Below, piece by piece: positions 1 through 5,811 of a DNA stretch of 9,265 nucleotides. The stretch covers positions 1 through 9,265 of the forward strand of contig DIGC01000071.1 in assembly GCA_002419445.1 (NCBI GenBank), given 5' to 3'. Under the pieces are notes generated by a model that worked only from the letters and a program-made list of their open reading frames with translations, made no database searches and was not told where the DNA came from. This DNA comes from Caryophanales bacterium UBA5732. Its GTDB lineage: Bacteria; Bacillota_I; Bacilli_A; Izemoplasmatales; Hujiaoplasmataceae. The number at the start of each line of letters is the position of its first letter. Position 1 is the stretch's first letter. The position numbers and the translations under genes are program-made.

Positions 1-310
1 TTGTCACTGTAAAATTTTCTTCTGTAAAAATATATGTTTGCAAGATAGGGTTTTCAACCAATGGAGATCGTTTTAACATCCTCTTCGTAGTTAGTTTTTG
101 CATTCCGAGTGTAAGCAAATAATATACGAGTAGGATTCCTATTAATAGACCTGCATAACCCCATTGTGCCTGTGTTGCCATGTAAATTGCAAATCCCAAG
201 GAAATAATTGTTATAATAATAAAATTTTTTATCATGTAGGACTGTGCGTAAAATTTGTTATATTTAAGAATCAAATCACGATCATACATAGTGCTATTGA
301 CAATTTTCAT
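1..310 (-). CDS. Partial YcxB-like two-helix membrane protein (C-terminus beyond the window)
   Basis: An open frame of 103 codons runs from an ATG at 310 off the left edge with no stop, so only the N-terminal part is visible. It has a polar N-terminus (starting MKIVNSTMYDRDLILKYNKF), two hydrophobic segments at about residues 29-45 and 51-69 joined by a short loop, then a basic stretch and the beginning of a soluble region with NPILQTYIFTEENF near residues 87-100. Two helices followed by an 'NP...Y.FTEE' segment resemble the YcxB-like family, whose function is unknown. The start is supported by an AGGAGA ribosome site at about 314-319, and the ATG lies 10 bases after the stop of the PAP2 gene, so it is probably the last visible gene of that operon. 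That it is a real gene is fairly secure; the family name rests on a short piece of sequence. Confidence 0.6.
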   Translation of the reverse strand, partial: MKIVNSTMYDRDLILKYNKFYAQSYMIKNFIIITIISLGFAIYMATQAQWGYAGLLIGILLVYYLLTLGMQKLTTKRMLKRSPLVENPILQTYIFTEENFTVT

Positions 311-320
311 ATACTCTCCT

Positions 321-1271
321 TTAAATATTTATTTTTTTGAATAGGATAGGATATATTCCTAATCCGATGATAACCATTATGACATATCTCAAAAAGCCAA
401 GCAAGCCAGCAATGATACTAAGAAACAATTGATTATCAACTAAATTTTCCGGGTTAACTATTAAATGGAATAATTCTTTTAACCCCAGCCTAACAGCCAT
501 TACTACTATAACGCCGATGATGAAACGAATTAGATTCTTTAGTATATTTTTATGATTGATGAAGTTGACGTATTTTCTTTCTATTTTTATTCCTATAACA
601 AACCCAACTAGCGTCCCAATCATCTTAGCTAATGCTTCAACATTAAAGTAATAGAGTTGAGAGTTAAAAGTTTCTTCAGTCAATTTTATTGCATTATAAG
701 TGAAAACAAAAATTAAAGTTACAATCGAGGCGATCAGGATGATATTATACAGTAGTTTTAAATCTTCTTTTTTACCTAACCATCGATATAGTAAGTAGGT
801 AATTATTATTCCTAGTAAACTACCAACTACTACATCGGATAAATAATGAACCCCTATGTACATACGACTAATGGAAACTAGAATGGTAATAATTATTGCA
901 AATATTAATAGAAATCTTTTCTTTAGAAATTGATATGCACCAAAAAATACTGTTGAAGCCGATTGAGCGTGTCCGCTAGGCATTGAATAACCACCAGCGG
1001 TTTCCGGCCTTAAATTGACTATTGATTCGTCAACGACGAATGGCCTAGGTCTCATGAATATAAATTTTAAGACACTATTTAATCCTAATGAGATGAAAAC
1101 AGTGATACCAAGTCGTTCGCCAACTTTTTTGTCAATGGACCAGTATATTAAACCAAGTACTGCAATAACAACCATTTCTTCGCCAAACATGGTAAAAAAC
1201 TGAAAGAGTGAATCAAGAAAACTAGACCTGAAGCTTTGAAGCCAATAAATTATTTCTTTTTCAAAAGTCAT
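321..1271 (-). CDS. PAP2-family integral membrane phosphatase with a long hydrophobic C-terminal extension
   Basis: Predicted membrane phosphatase of the PAP2 (type 2 phosphatidic acid phosphatase) superfamily; members remove phosphate from phosphatidate, phosphatidylglycerophosphate or undecaprenyl pyrophosphate at the membrane. The three-part catalytic signature is intact: K69-X6-R76-P77, P98-S99-G100-H101, and S135-R136-X5-H142-X3-D146, with H101 and H142 the expected acid/base and nucleophile. At 316 residues it is much longer than a minimal PAP2 protein (roughly 170-220). After the catalytic core ends near residue 165 there are several more hydrophobic segments (about 172-192, 213-228, 246-262, 282-308). 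The ATG at 1271 is preceded by AAGGAAGTG, and this ribosome site overlaps the TAA of the preceding ChrA gene 12 bases upstream, which suggests coupled translation. Co-transcription with a PlsC acyltransferase favours a phospholipid substrate, but the substrate cannot be assigned from sequence. Confidence 0.9.
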   Translation of the reverse strand: MTFEKEIIYWLQSFRSSFLDSLFQFFTMFGEEMVVIAVLGLIYWSIDKKVGERLGITVFISLGLNSVLKFIFMRPRPFVVDESIVNLRPETAGGYSMPSGHAQSASTVFFGAYQFLKKRFLLIFAIIITILVSISRMYIGVHYLSDVVVGSLLGIIITYLLYRWLGKKEDLKLLYNIILIASIVTLIFVFTYNAIKLTEETFNSQLYYFNVEALAKMIGTLVGFVIGIKIERKYVNFINHKNILKNLIRFIIGVIVVMAVRLGLKELFHLIVNPENLVDNQLFLSIIAGLLGFLRYVIMVIIGLGIYPILFKKINI

Positions 1272-1283
1272 TTTATCACTTCC

Positions 1284-1859
1284 TTAAAGGATTAAGCCAT
1301 AAATTATTAGACCCATCATACCAGAGACTAAAATTATAAAAATAGGATGTATTTTCTTCCAGATTCTTGTCATTGTGAATACACAAGCAAAAATCAGTAG
1401 AGTACTCCATTTAAAATCAATTTCACTCAGTTCAAGAACAGATATGTTAAAAATACTCTTTAGTATGAAACCTACAGCTACCGAGAAAATAATTCCAACG
1501 ATAACAGGCTTAACTCCGGACAAAAATCCAACGACATATTTATTTGAGGCGAATTTATGAAATGCTTTTGCGATTATTAAAATGATAATGAACGAAGGAA
1601 GAACTACACCAAAAGTAGTTAATATTGAGCCAAGAACACCTTGTTGGTTATAACCTATAAAGGTCGCGATATTAATTGCAAAAGGTCCAGGAGTTGATTC
1701 AGAGATTGCTATAAAGTCCATTAATTGCTCAGATGTCAGCCAACCCTTGGTAATTACTTCTTCTGTAATCAAAGGAATCATTGCGTAACCGCCACCAAAT
1801 GTGAAAATGCCGATTTTGAAAAAAGTGATGAAAAGTTCTAATAAAAGTTTTATACTCAT
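1284..1859 (-). CDS. Short-chain ChrA-family transporter, second subunit
   Basis: A 191-residue single-domain member of the chromate ion transporter (CHR/ChrA) family. The family signature is clear: F21-G-G-G-Y-A-M-I-P29 in the first helix region, then W40-L-T, E54-S-T-P-G-P59 and A61-I-N-I-A-T66, followed by hydrophobic helices to the C-terminus. The GVKPVIVGII segment at 115-124 resembles the G(L/V)(R/K)P motif of the family. Full-length ChrA proteins carry two such domains; here each half is a separate gene. The start codon overlaps the stop of the preceding ChrA gene in an ATGA junction (1856-1859), and its ribosome site AGAGGTG lies inside that gene, so the two are almost certainly made together and probably pair. 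Paired short ChrA proteins of Bacillus subtilis are known to be needed together for chromate resistance in a heterologous host. The natural substrate here (chromate, sulfate or another anion) is unknown. Confidence 0.9.
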   Translation of the reverse strand: MSIKLLLELFITFFKIGIFTFGGGYAMIPLITEEVITKGWLTSEQLMDFIAISESTPGPFAINIATFIGYNQQGVLGSILTTFGVVLPSFIIILIIAKAFHKFASNKYVVGFLSGVKPVIVGIIFSVAVGFILKSIFNISVLELSEIDFKWSTLLIFACVFTMTRIWKKIHPIFIILVSGMMGLIIYGLIL

Positions 1860-2398
1860 ACTTCTTCACCTCTTGCTTTCACTAGTTGATAGATTATGCC
1901 AATCACACCACCGATTACAATTACTAGGATTACAGGTAGGAGTTCAAAGAGAACTAATAGAAAACCAATTAGGATTAAAAAATAACTTAAAAGTTTCTTA
2001 TCTAATTTCTTGTACATTCTTATAGCTGCGTTTAAAACTAAAACCGCTACACCAATTCTTATACCTTTAAAGGCGAATTCTACGTAAACGTTATCTTTAA
2101 ACTGCATGAAGAATGCAGCGATTAAAGTAATAATTATTAGTGAAGGTAGTACGACTCCTAAGGTCGCCAAAGCTGACCCTGAAACTCCTTTTACTTTATA
2201 TCCAATATATGTGGCTGAATTGATAGCGATCGGGCCAGGTGTTGATTCTGCTATGGCAATGATATCAAGAAACTCATCATCAGTTATCCATTTATACTTT
2301 TCTACTGCGTATTGATGAATAAAAGGGATCATTGCATATCCCCCGCCAAAGGTAAATAAACCTATTTTAAAAAATGTCCAAAACAAAATAAATTGCAT
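1856..2398 (-). CDS. Short-chain ChrA-family transporter, first subunit
   Basis: A 180-residue single-domain CHR/ChrA transporter, clearly homologous to the gene immediately downstream: both share FGGGYAMIP (here 17-25), a W-I-T segment (37-39), and ESTPGPIAINSAT (51-63), then G-V-V-L-P-S (81-86). The first half is well conserved while the C-terminal half is diverged hydrophobic sequence, as expected for two half-transporters that duplicated and specialised. The ATG at 2398 has a good AAGGAGAT ribosome site and lies 15 bases after the PlsC stop. It ends with TGA in a 4-base overlap with its partner; this TGA is real termination, because the next in-frame codons would reach TAA at once and TGG is used for Trp throughout the window. 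The two proteins probably assemble as a heterodimer in the cell membrane. Anion transport is the family role; the ion is not determinable. Confidence 0.9.
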   Translation of the reverse strand: MQFILFWTFFKIGLFTFGGGYAMIPFIHQYAVEKYKWITDDEFLDIIAIAESTPGPIAINSATYIGYKVKGVSGSALATLGVVLPSLIIITLIAAFFMQFKDNVYVEFAFKGIRIGVAVLVLNAAIRMYKKLDKKLLSYFLILIGFLLVLFELLPVILVIVIGGVIGIIYQLVKARGEEV

Positions 2399-2413
2399 AA
2401 AATCTCCTTTTTG

Positions 2414-3232
2414 TTATTGTTCTTTAAATGTAGATAATTCTTCAAATATTATATCATGAACATATGTACTTAAGGTATTAGTATCCATATCTTTAAATTC
2501 TTCATATTTAATCACGGGTAAAATCTTAATATAAACTTTTGTTCTAAAAACTTTAAAGAAATCAACAGTTTTATGCATGTTAAACAATACCACAGGAGAA
2601 ATATCGGCTTTGGCTTTTTGTGGTAATCTAAAAGAACCGCTTTTAAATTCTTTCATTGTATTACCGTGATTTCTTGTGCCTTCAGGAAAAAGTGCGATAG
2701 GTTGGCCATCTTTGACTTGTTTTATAGCTTGAAGGATCGCTTGTAGGGCTTGGCGGTCTCCAGTTTTTCTCGACAGAGGAATCCCGCCGGTACTTCTTAA
2801 AATATTCTTAATTAAGGGATATTTAAATAATTCTTCTTTGGAAATAAATGCTAGAGAGTACTTTCTATATGCTTGCAAGATATAGAGTGGATCAGTATAT
2901 TCGACGTGATTTGAATATAAAACGAAATTACTATCTTTCGGTAAGTTTTCTTTTCCTAAAAATATCGGTTTAACTCGAAATAGAAAATTAAAAATATAAA
3001 CATTAAAGTGATAAAAACCAAAGTTTTTAAACTTATTTTTTGGAGATGTCTTTTCTGTCAGATAAATAAACGAAACAAAAAACAACAGTACTAGGAGGAT
3101 TAATCCAATATTGATTAAAACAAAAAATAATAAAATTTTGAAAACATCCAATAAAGCAAAAGTTAAATCGTTATCGATAGCGTAAAGAACCGTTAACAAT
3201 AACGAAACAAAAGCTTGTATTAAAGCAATCAT
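2414..3232 (-). CDS. plsC: 1-acyl-sn-glycerol-3-phosphate acyltransferase (PlsC type)
   Basis: Membrane-associated acyltransferase of the PlsC/LPLAT family, which adds the second acyl chain to lysophosphatidate to give phosphatidate. The four family motifs are present in order: H109-X4-D114 in SNHVEYTDP (catalytic His/Asp); G149-G-I-P-L-S-R155; F182-P-E-G-T-R187 (phosphate-binding loop); and I211-S-P-V-V-L (motif IV). At 272 residues it is slightly longer than the usual 200-250, because about 60 N-terminal residues form one or two hydrophobic segments (about 3-18 and 31-58) before the soluble domain. The ATG at 3232 lies one base after the folA stop with AAAGGAT upstream. It sits between folate genes and a ChrA pair, with a PAP2 phosphatase further along the same transcript that could act on its product. 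Assignment to the 1-acyl-glycerophosphate reaction rather than another lyso-lipid substrate is by family resemblance. Confidence 0.9.
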   Translation of the reverse strand: MIALIQAFVSLLLTVLYAIDNDLTFALLDVFKILLFFVLINIGLILLVLLFFVSFIYLTEKTSPKNKFKNFGFYHFNVYIFNFLFRVKPIFLGKENLPKDSNFVLYSNHVEYTDPLYILQAYRKYSLAFISKEELFKYPLIKNILRSTGGIPLSRKTGDRQALQAILQAIKQVKDGQPIALFPEGTRNHGNTMKEFKSGSFRLPQKAKADISPVVLFNMHKTVDFFKVFRTKVYIKILPVIKYEEFKDMDTNTLSTYVHDIIFEELSTFKEQ

Positions 3233-3233
3233 G

Positions 3234-3701
3234 TTATTTTATCCTTTCATAGACAGCGAATGTTAATTCTTCATTATCATCGGATTTCACTAATTTGAAA
3301 TCTGATAAATCGATATCAAGATATGTATCGCCTTCATAAACTTTCTTAATATGGGTAATATAGAGTTTATCTGCGTAAGGTAAAGCAAGTTCATAAACAG
3401 TTTTACCACCAATAACAAAGATTTCTTCATTTCTAGGTTTTTTTAGAAATTCATGTAAATCAGAAATCACTTCAACGCCAGGGTAAGAAAATTCATTCAA
3501 AGAAGCAACGATAGATTTGCGATTTGGTAAGGGCTTGTTTAATCTTGAAACTATTGATTCAAAAGTAGTTACCCCCATAAGAACTGTTTTGTTTAGGGTT
3601 ATATATTTGAAGTATTGCAAATCTTCAGGATAATTCCATGGTAAATCATTGTTTTTGCCGATTAATCCTGTTGGATCCATGGCGAATATCATGCTAATCA
3701 T
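3234..3701 (-). CDS. folA: Dihydrofolate reductase
   Basis: Reduces dihydrofolate, the by-product of ThyA, to tetrahydrofolate using NADPH. The 155-residue length is typical (E. coli has 159) and the N-terminal half aligns without gaps: M1-I-S-M; G15-K-N-N-D-L-P-W22; the catalytic acid D27 in P25-E-D-L; F31; T46 and E48-S-I in the cofactor region; P59-N-R61 (the arginine that binds the folate glutamate); I97-G-G99 and Y114-I-T116-H. One deviation stands out: the MGR(x)T motif reads M42-G-V44-T-T, so the arginine corresponding to E. coli R44, which contacts the 2'-phosphate of NADPH, is valine. The ATG at 3701 begins two bases after the thyA stop; the nearest ribosome site (GGAAAGG, about 3715-3721) is 13 bases away inside thyA, so translation is probably coupled to thyA. 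Match of the first residues to the family supports this start over Met4. Confidence 0.96.
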   Translation of the reverse strand: MISMIFAMDPTGLIGKNNDLPWNYPEDLQYFKYITLNKTVLMGVTTFESIVSRLNKPLPNRKSIVASLNEFSYPGVEVISDLHEFLKKPRNEEIFVIGGKTVYELALPYADKLYITHIKKVYEGDTYLDIDLSDFKLVKSDDNEELTFAVYERIK

Positions 3702-3703
3702 TT

Positions 3704-4567
3704 TTAAACAGCAACCTTTCCTTTGATAGTTGGATGAGGATGATAATCAACAAGTTGAATATCATCAAAAGCAAAGTCTTCAATATTTAATTTATCTGCT
3801 AATAACAATTTTGGTAATGGTTTAGGTTCTCTCTGTAACTGTAATTTGACTTGCTCAAGATGGTTTAAATAAATGTGTGCGTCACCAATAGTGTGAACAA
3901 ATTCATAAGGTTCTAAATTGCACACTTTAGCTACTAGCATCAATAACAAAGCATAGGATGCAATATTAAATGGAACGCCTAAGAAGGCATCAGCGCTTCT
4001 TTGGTACATTTGTAAAGATAGTTTATTGTCTGATACGTAAAATTGAAACATCATATGACATGGCGGTAAAGCCATGTCTTTAATTTGAGGCGGATTCCAA
4101 GAATTGACAATTAAACGGCGGCTATCAGGGTTGTTTTTGATTTGATCAATGATCGTAGCTAATTGGTCATACCCATTAAAATCTCGCCATTGTTTACCGT
4201 ACACCGGGCCTAAATCACCGTATTTCTTTGCGAAATCACCATCATTTTTAATCATTTCAATAAATTGATCTTGATTTTCACCCTTATAGTCAGGAGATTC
4301 CGTGAAATTTCTATAAGGCCACTCATTCCATATTCTTACATCATTATCAACGAGATACTTGATGTTTGTATCGCCTTTGATGAACCAGATTAGTTCGTGA
4401 ACGATTGATTTAAAATGCACTCTTTTTGTAGTTAGTAAAGGAAATCCCTTGGTCAAATCAAAACGCATTTGATACCCAAAGGTGGAGATTATTCCGGTAT
4501 TGGTACGATCAGGTTTTTGAAAACCATTATTTAAAATGTGTTGTAAAAAATCAAGGTATTGTCTCAT
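3704..4567 (-). CDS. thyA: Thymidylate synthase (ThyA type)
   Basis: Methylates dUMP to dTMP using 5,10-methylenetetrahydrofolate, yielding dihydrofolate that the adjacent FolA recycles. Conserved elements are all present: R21-T-N-T-G (dUMP phosphate-binding Arg), W80-N-E-W-P, S149-R-R151 (arginines donated across the dimer), the catalytic C170 in L-P-P-C-H, R190-S-A-D193, F200-N201-I-A-S, and H231-I-Y233; these match E. coli C146, D169, N177, H207 and Y209 at a constant offset. It is 287 residues against 264 in E. coli because of an insert near residues 86-112, as seen in other Firmicutes-type enzymes. The start is fixed: M1-R-Q-Y-L aligns with the family N-terminus and an in-frame TGA lies two codons before the ATG. 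No ribosome site sits at normal distance; the strong one is 39 bases upstream beyond a hairpin. First gene of the seven-gene operon. Confidence 0.97.
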   Translation of the reverse strand: MRQYLDFLQHILNNGFQKPDRTNTGIISTFGYQMRFDLTKGFPLLTTKRVHFKSIVHELIWFIKGDTNIKYLVDNDVRIWNEWPYRNFTESPDYKGENQDQFIEMIKNDGDFAKKYGDLGPVYGKQWRDFNGYDQLATIIDQIKNNPDSRRLIVNSWNPPQIKDMALPPCHMMFQFYVSDNKLSLQMYQRSADAFLGVPFNIASYALLLMLVAKVCNLEPYEFVHTIGDAHIYLNHLEQVKLQLQREPKPLPKLLLADKLNIEDFAFDDIQLVDYHPHPTIKGKVAV

Positions 4568-4574
4568 ATCAATT

Positions 4575-4602
4575 CATAACTAAATAGATATTGTTAGTTA
4601 TG
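4575..4602 (-). promoter_or_regulatory. Perfect 9-bp leader hairpin between the thyA ribosome site and start codon
   Basis: In the thyA leader RNA, CATAACTAA (4594-4602) and TTAGTTATG (4575-4583) are exact reverse complements around a 10-base loop. The stem has two G-C and seven A-U pairs, so it is modest in strength. It sits between the Shine-Dalgarno (ending at 4606) and the ATG (starting at 4567). Folding it removes 28 bases from the gap and leaves about 11. A role in bringing the ribosome site to the start codon, or in regulating access, is inference. Confidence 0.6.
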
Positions 4603-4605
4603 CTA

Positions 4606-4611
4606 ACCTCC
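4606..4611 (-). promoter_or_regulatory. Strong but distant ribosome binding site for thyA
   Basis: GGAGGT on the minus strand is a near-consensus Shine-Dalgarno, but 39 bases separate it from the thyA ATG. The intervening sequence has no AGG-like alternative and no ATG, GTG or TTG at normal distance. An ATA codon lies five bases after it (4599-4601) and would open an 11-codon frame ending in TGA one base before the thyA start. Confidence 0.7.
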
Positions 4612-4633
4612 AATCGAATATATTCTAATAAAA

Positions 4634-4661
4634 ATTATATCATATTTTTCGATATTACCAA
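4634..4661 (-). promoter_or_regulatory. Promoter of the thyA-folA-plsC-chrA-PAP2 operon
   Basis: On the minus strand, TATAAT (4634-4639) is preceded by TGA, making an extended TGnTATAAT -10, with TTGGTA (4656-4661) 16 bases upstream as a -35 that matches four of six consensus bases. Transcription would start near 4627, giving a leader of about 60 bases containing the ribosome site and hairpin. It lies directly after the ssb terminator. No other promoter is visible for the seven co-directional genes downstream. Confidence 0.75.
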
Positions 4662-4671
4662 CTCAAAACGT

Positions 4672-4698
4672 AAAAATAAGTACCCTCGGGTACTTATT
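4672..4698 (-). terminator. Rho-independent terminator of ssb, containing the ssb stop codon
   Basis: AATAAGTACCC (4688-4698) and GGGTACTTATT (4675-4685) are exact complements separated by two bases, which would fold as a 10-bp stem with a CGAG loop. On the minus strand the stem is followed by a T-rich run (TTATTTTTA). The TAA stop of ssb (4694-4696) lies in the 5' arm, so a ribosome terminating there would cover the first half of the stem. Confidence 0.85.
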
Positions 4699-5029
4699 CA
4701 CTATCATTAGTATTTTTATTAATAAAACTAATCTTTTCAACAATTATCTCAGGATATGAGAGGATGATTTTCCCGTCTTGAATAAAGTTCTTTTGTTGTA
4801 AACGGGCCTTTATTCCTACCGTATAACCCTTTCTACAATAACTTACAGTGGCTTCGGCTATTCCGCTCCAAAGTGTGCATTTAAAAAAATCTGTTTCGTA
4901 TTGATTGCTTTCTCCGCTCTTAAATCCCCTTTTTACCGCTAAGTTAATTGTCGATACCTTCATACCATTATCCAGTACTGTTAATTCCGGATCACTGACT
5001 AACCTGCCAACAAGAATTACTTGATTCAT
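4694..5029 (-). CDS. ssb: Short single-stranded DNA-binding protein without the usual acidic tail tip
   Basis: Single-stranded DNA-binding protein built of one OB fold. Family features are M1-N-Q-V-I-L-V-G-R-L10, D13-P-E-L, G22, L30-A-V-K-R, E45-T-D-F-F-K-C51, W54, A58-E59, K67-G68, V71, I73-K-A-R-L77 and E94-I-I-V-E98. Length is only 111 residues: after the OB fold (about residue 103) there are eight residues ending N-D-S-E, with no Gly/Gln-rich linker and no D-D-x-I-P-F tip, the motif by which SSB normally recruits repair and replication proteins. This is the architecture of the short SsbB/YwpH-type paralogue of Bacillus rather than a full-length SsbA. It is monocistronic, not between rpsF and rpsR as many main ssb genes are. 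The ATG at 5029 has an excellent AAGGAGGA site (5035-5042). Whether another ssb exists in the genome cannot be seen. Confidence 0.92.
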   Translation of the reverse strand: MNQVILVGRLVSDPELTVLDNGMKVSTINLAVKRGFKSGESNQYETDFFKCTLWSGIAEATVSYCRKGYTVGIKARLQQKNFIQDGKIILSYPEIIVEKISFINKNTNDSE

Positions 5030-5051
5030 TCTTATCCTCCTTTTAAATTAG

Positions 5052-5060
5052 ATTATAACA
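5052..5060 (-). promoter_or_regulatory. Extended -10 promoter of ssb
   Basis: TGTTATAAT on the minus strand is a full extended -10 element (TGn plus TATAAT at 5052-5057). I see no good -35 at 16-18 bases upstream (best candidates TTAGTT or TTTAGT), which extended -10 promoters can tolerate. Predicted initiation is near 5045, only a few bases before the ribosome site at 5035-5042, giving a leader of about 16 bases. Confidence 0.65.
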
Positions 5061-5140
5061 ATTAACCTTAAAATAACTAAACTCTGGAATTTATCATAGT
5101 TTATAAGTTTTTATCTAGAATACACAATCTTTTCTTAAAA

Positions 5141-5170
5141 TTAAAAAGATAAGTCAGCTAGACTTATCTT
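5141..5170 (-). terminator. Terminator of the glpK-DUF3137-lemA operon
   Basis: AAGATAAGTC (5146-5155) and GACTTATCTT (5161-5170) are exact inverted repeats around a 5-base loop, about 43 bases after the lemA stop. On the minus strand the stem is followed by TTT, AA and TTTT, a moderate U-tract. It separates lemA from the ssb promoter. The remaining sequence between lemA and ssb (5030-5212) is AT-rich and holds no gene that I can see. Confidence 0.75.
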
Positions 5171-5212
5171 AATAAATTATTTTTTTTACAATTAATATTA
5201 ATTCTCTAATTT

Positions 5213-5800
5213 TTAGAATTCAAATTTCACATCTTGACGCTTTTGTTCTTCAGCTTCAAAATATGGTTTCTTTTCCATTTTAATCATGTTCGCAACAATA
5301 CTTTGTGGGAAAGTAACGATGATAGTATTGATAGTTGTTACATTCGCATTGTAAAGTCTTCTAGCAGCTTGTAGATGTTCTTCAGTATTAGCGACAGCTG
5401 ATTGTAATTCCAAGAAAACGGTATTCGCTTTTAAATCTGGGTATTTTTCTACTACAACATTAATTCCTTGAGCAACAGTGTTCAATTGATTAAAGAATTC
5501 TTCTTTATCTTTTAAAGTTGCATTTTGTGGGATTCCTGAACGCCATTTAACAACGTTTTCTAAAGTTTCTGCTTCATGTTTTGCATAACCTTTAGTAGTT
5601 TGCAACATCTTTGTAAGCATATCAAAACGTTTAGTTAAAGCCACGTCAATTCCTGACTCAGCTTCATGAACCTTAAGTTCTAGTTGACGTAAACGGTTCA
5701 TTACTCCGATGAACCAGAAAACAATGATAAGAATTAAAGCTACAAAAACAATACCAATAATTCCAAATGTACCAATACTAGTTCCGAAAATATTAAACAT
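5213..5800 (-). CDS. lemA: LemA family membrane protein
   Basis: LemA-family protein of unknown biochemical role: one N-terminal membrane helix (about residues 11-33) followed by a long helical cytoplasmic or surface domain. Family hallmarks are visible: N35-R-L-R-Q-L-E-L, I51-D-V-A-L-T-K-R58 (the I-D-V-x-L-x-x-R core), H75-E, R87, Y119-P-D-L-K-A-N125, F128, L131-Q, T138-E, A144-R-R-L-Y149-N, N157, F164-P, and Y179-F near the C-terminus. Length (195) is normal for the family. The ATG at 5800 has an AAGGAGGG site in which the first three bases belong to the TAA of the upstream DUF3137 gene, so the stop codon is part of the ribosome site and translation is probably coupled. LemA and DUF3137 proteins are repeatedly found as neighbours, suggesting a shared membrane function. 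Last gene before a terminator. Confidence 0.93.
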   Translation of the reverse strand: MFNIFGTSIGTFGIIGIVFVALILIIVFWFIGVMNRLRQLELKVHEAESGIDVALTKRFDMLTKMLQTTKGYAKHEAETLENVVKWRSGIPQNATLKDKEEFFNQLNTVAQGINVVVEKYPDLKANTVFLELQSAVANTEEHLQAARRLYNANVTTINTIIVTFPQSIVANMIKMEKKPYFEAEEQKRQDVKFEF

Positions 5801-5811
5801 AAAAACCCTCC

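Noticed and set aside
1015..1203. Plus-strand open frame of 62 codons
   Set aside because: It lies wholly opposite the conserved PAP2 catalytic region, has low-complexity Ser/Thr-rich content, and lacks a ribosome site.
1375..1560. Plus-strand open frame of 61 codons
   Set aside because: Antisense to the second ChrA gene; no family resemblance and no ribosome site.
1856..1858. UGA read as tryptophan (Mycoplasma code)
   Set aside because: Conserved tryptophans use TGG, and TGA here ends a normally sized ChrA subunit in a classic ATGA overlap.
1801..2025. Plus-strand open frame of 74 codons
   Set aside because: Antisense across the ChrA gene junction; explained by the reverse complement of the coding frames.
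2106..2315. Plus-strand open frame of 69 codons
   Set aside because: Antisense to the conserved STPGP region of the first ChrA gene.
1284..2398. Recently acquired metal-resistance island
   Set aside because: No transposase, resolvase, regulator, direct repeats or obvious base-composition shift around the ChrA genes; spacing is that of a settled operon.
4568..4627. Riboswitch in the thyA leader
   Set aside because: The leader is only about 60 bases and shows one simple hairpin; no known aptamer core is recognisable.
5192..5220. Palindrome TTAATATTAA and a 6-base inverted repeat around the lemA stop
   Set aside because: Short and entirely AT-rich, expected by chance in this composition; the stronger hairpin at 5146-5170 is a better terminator.
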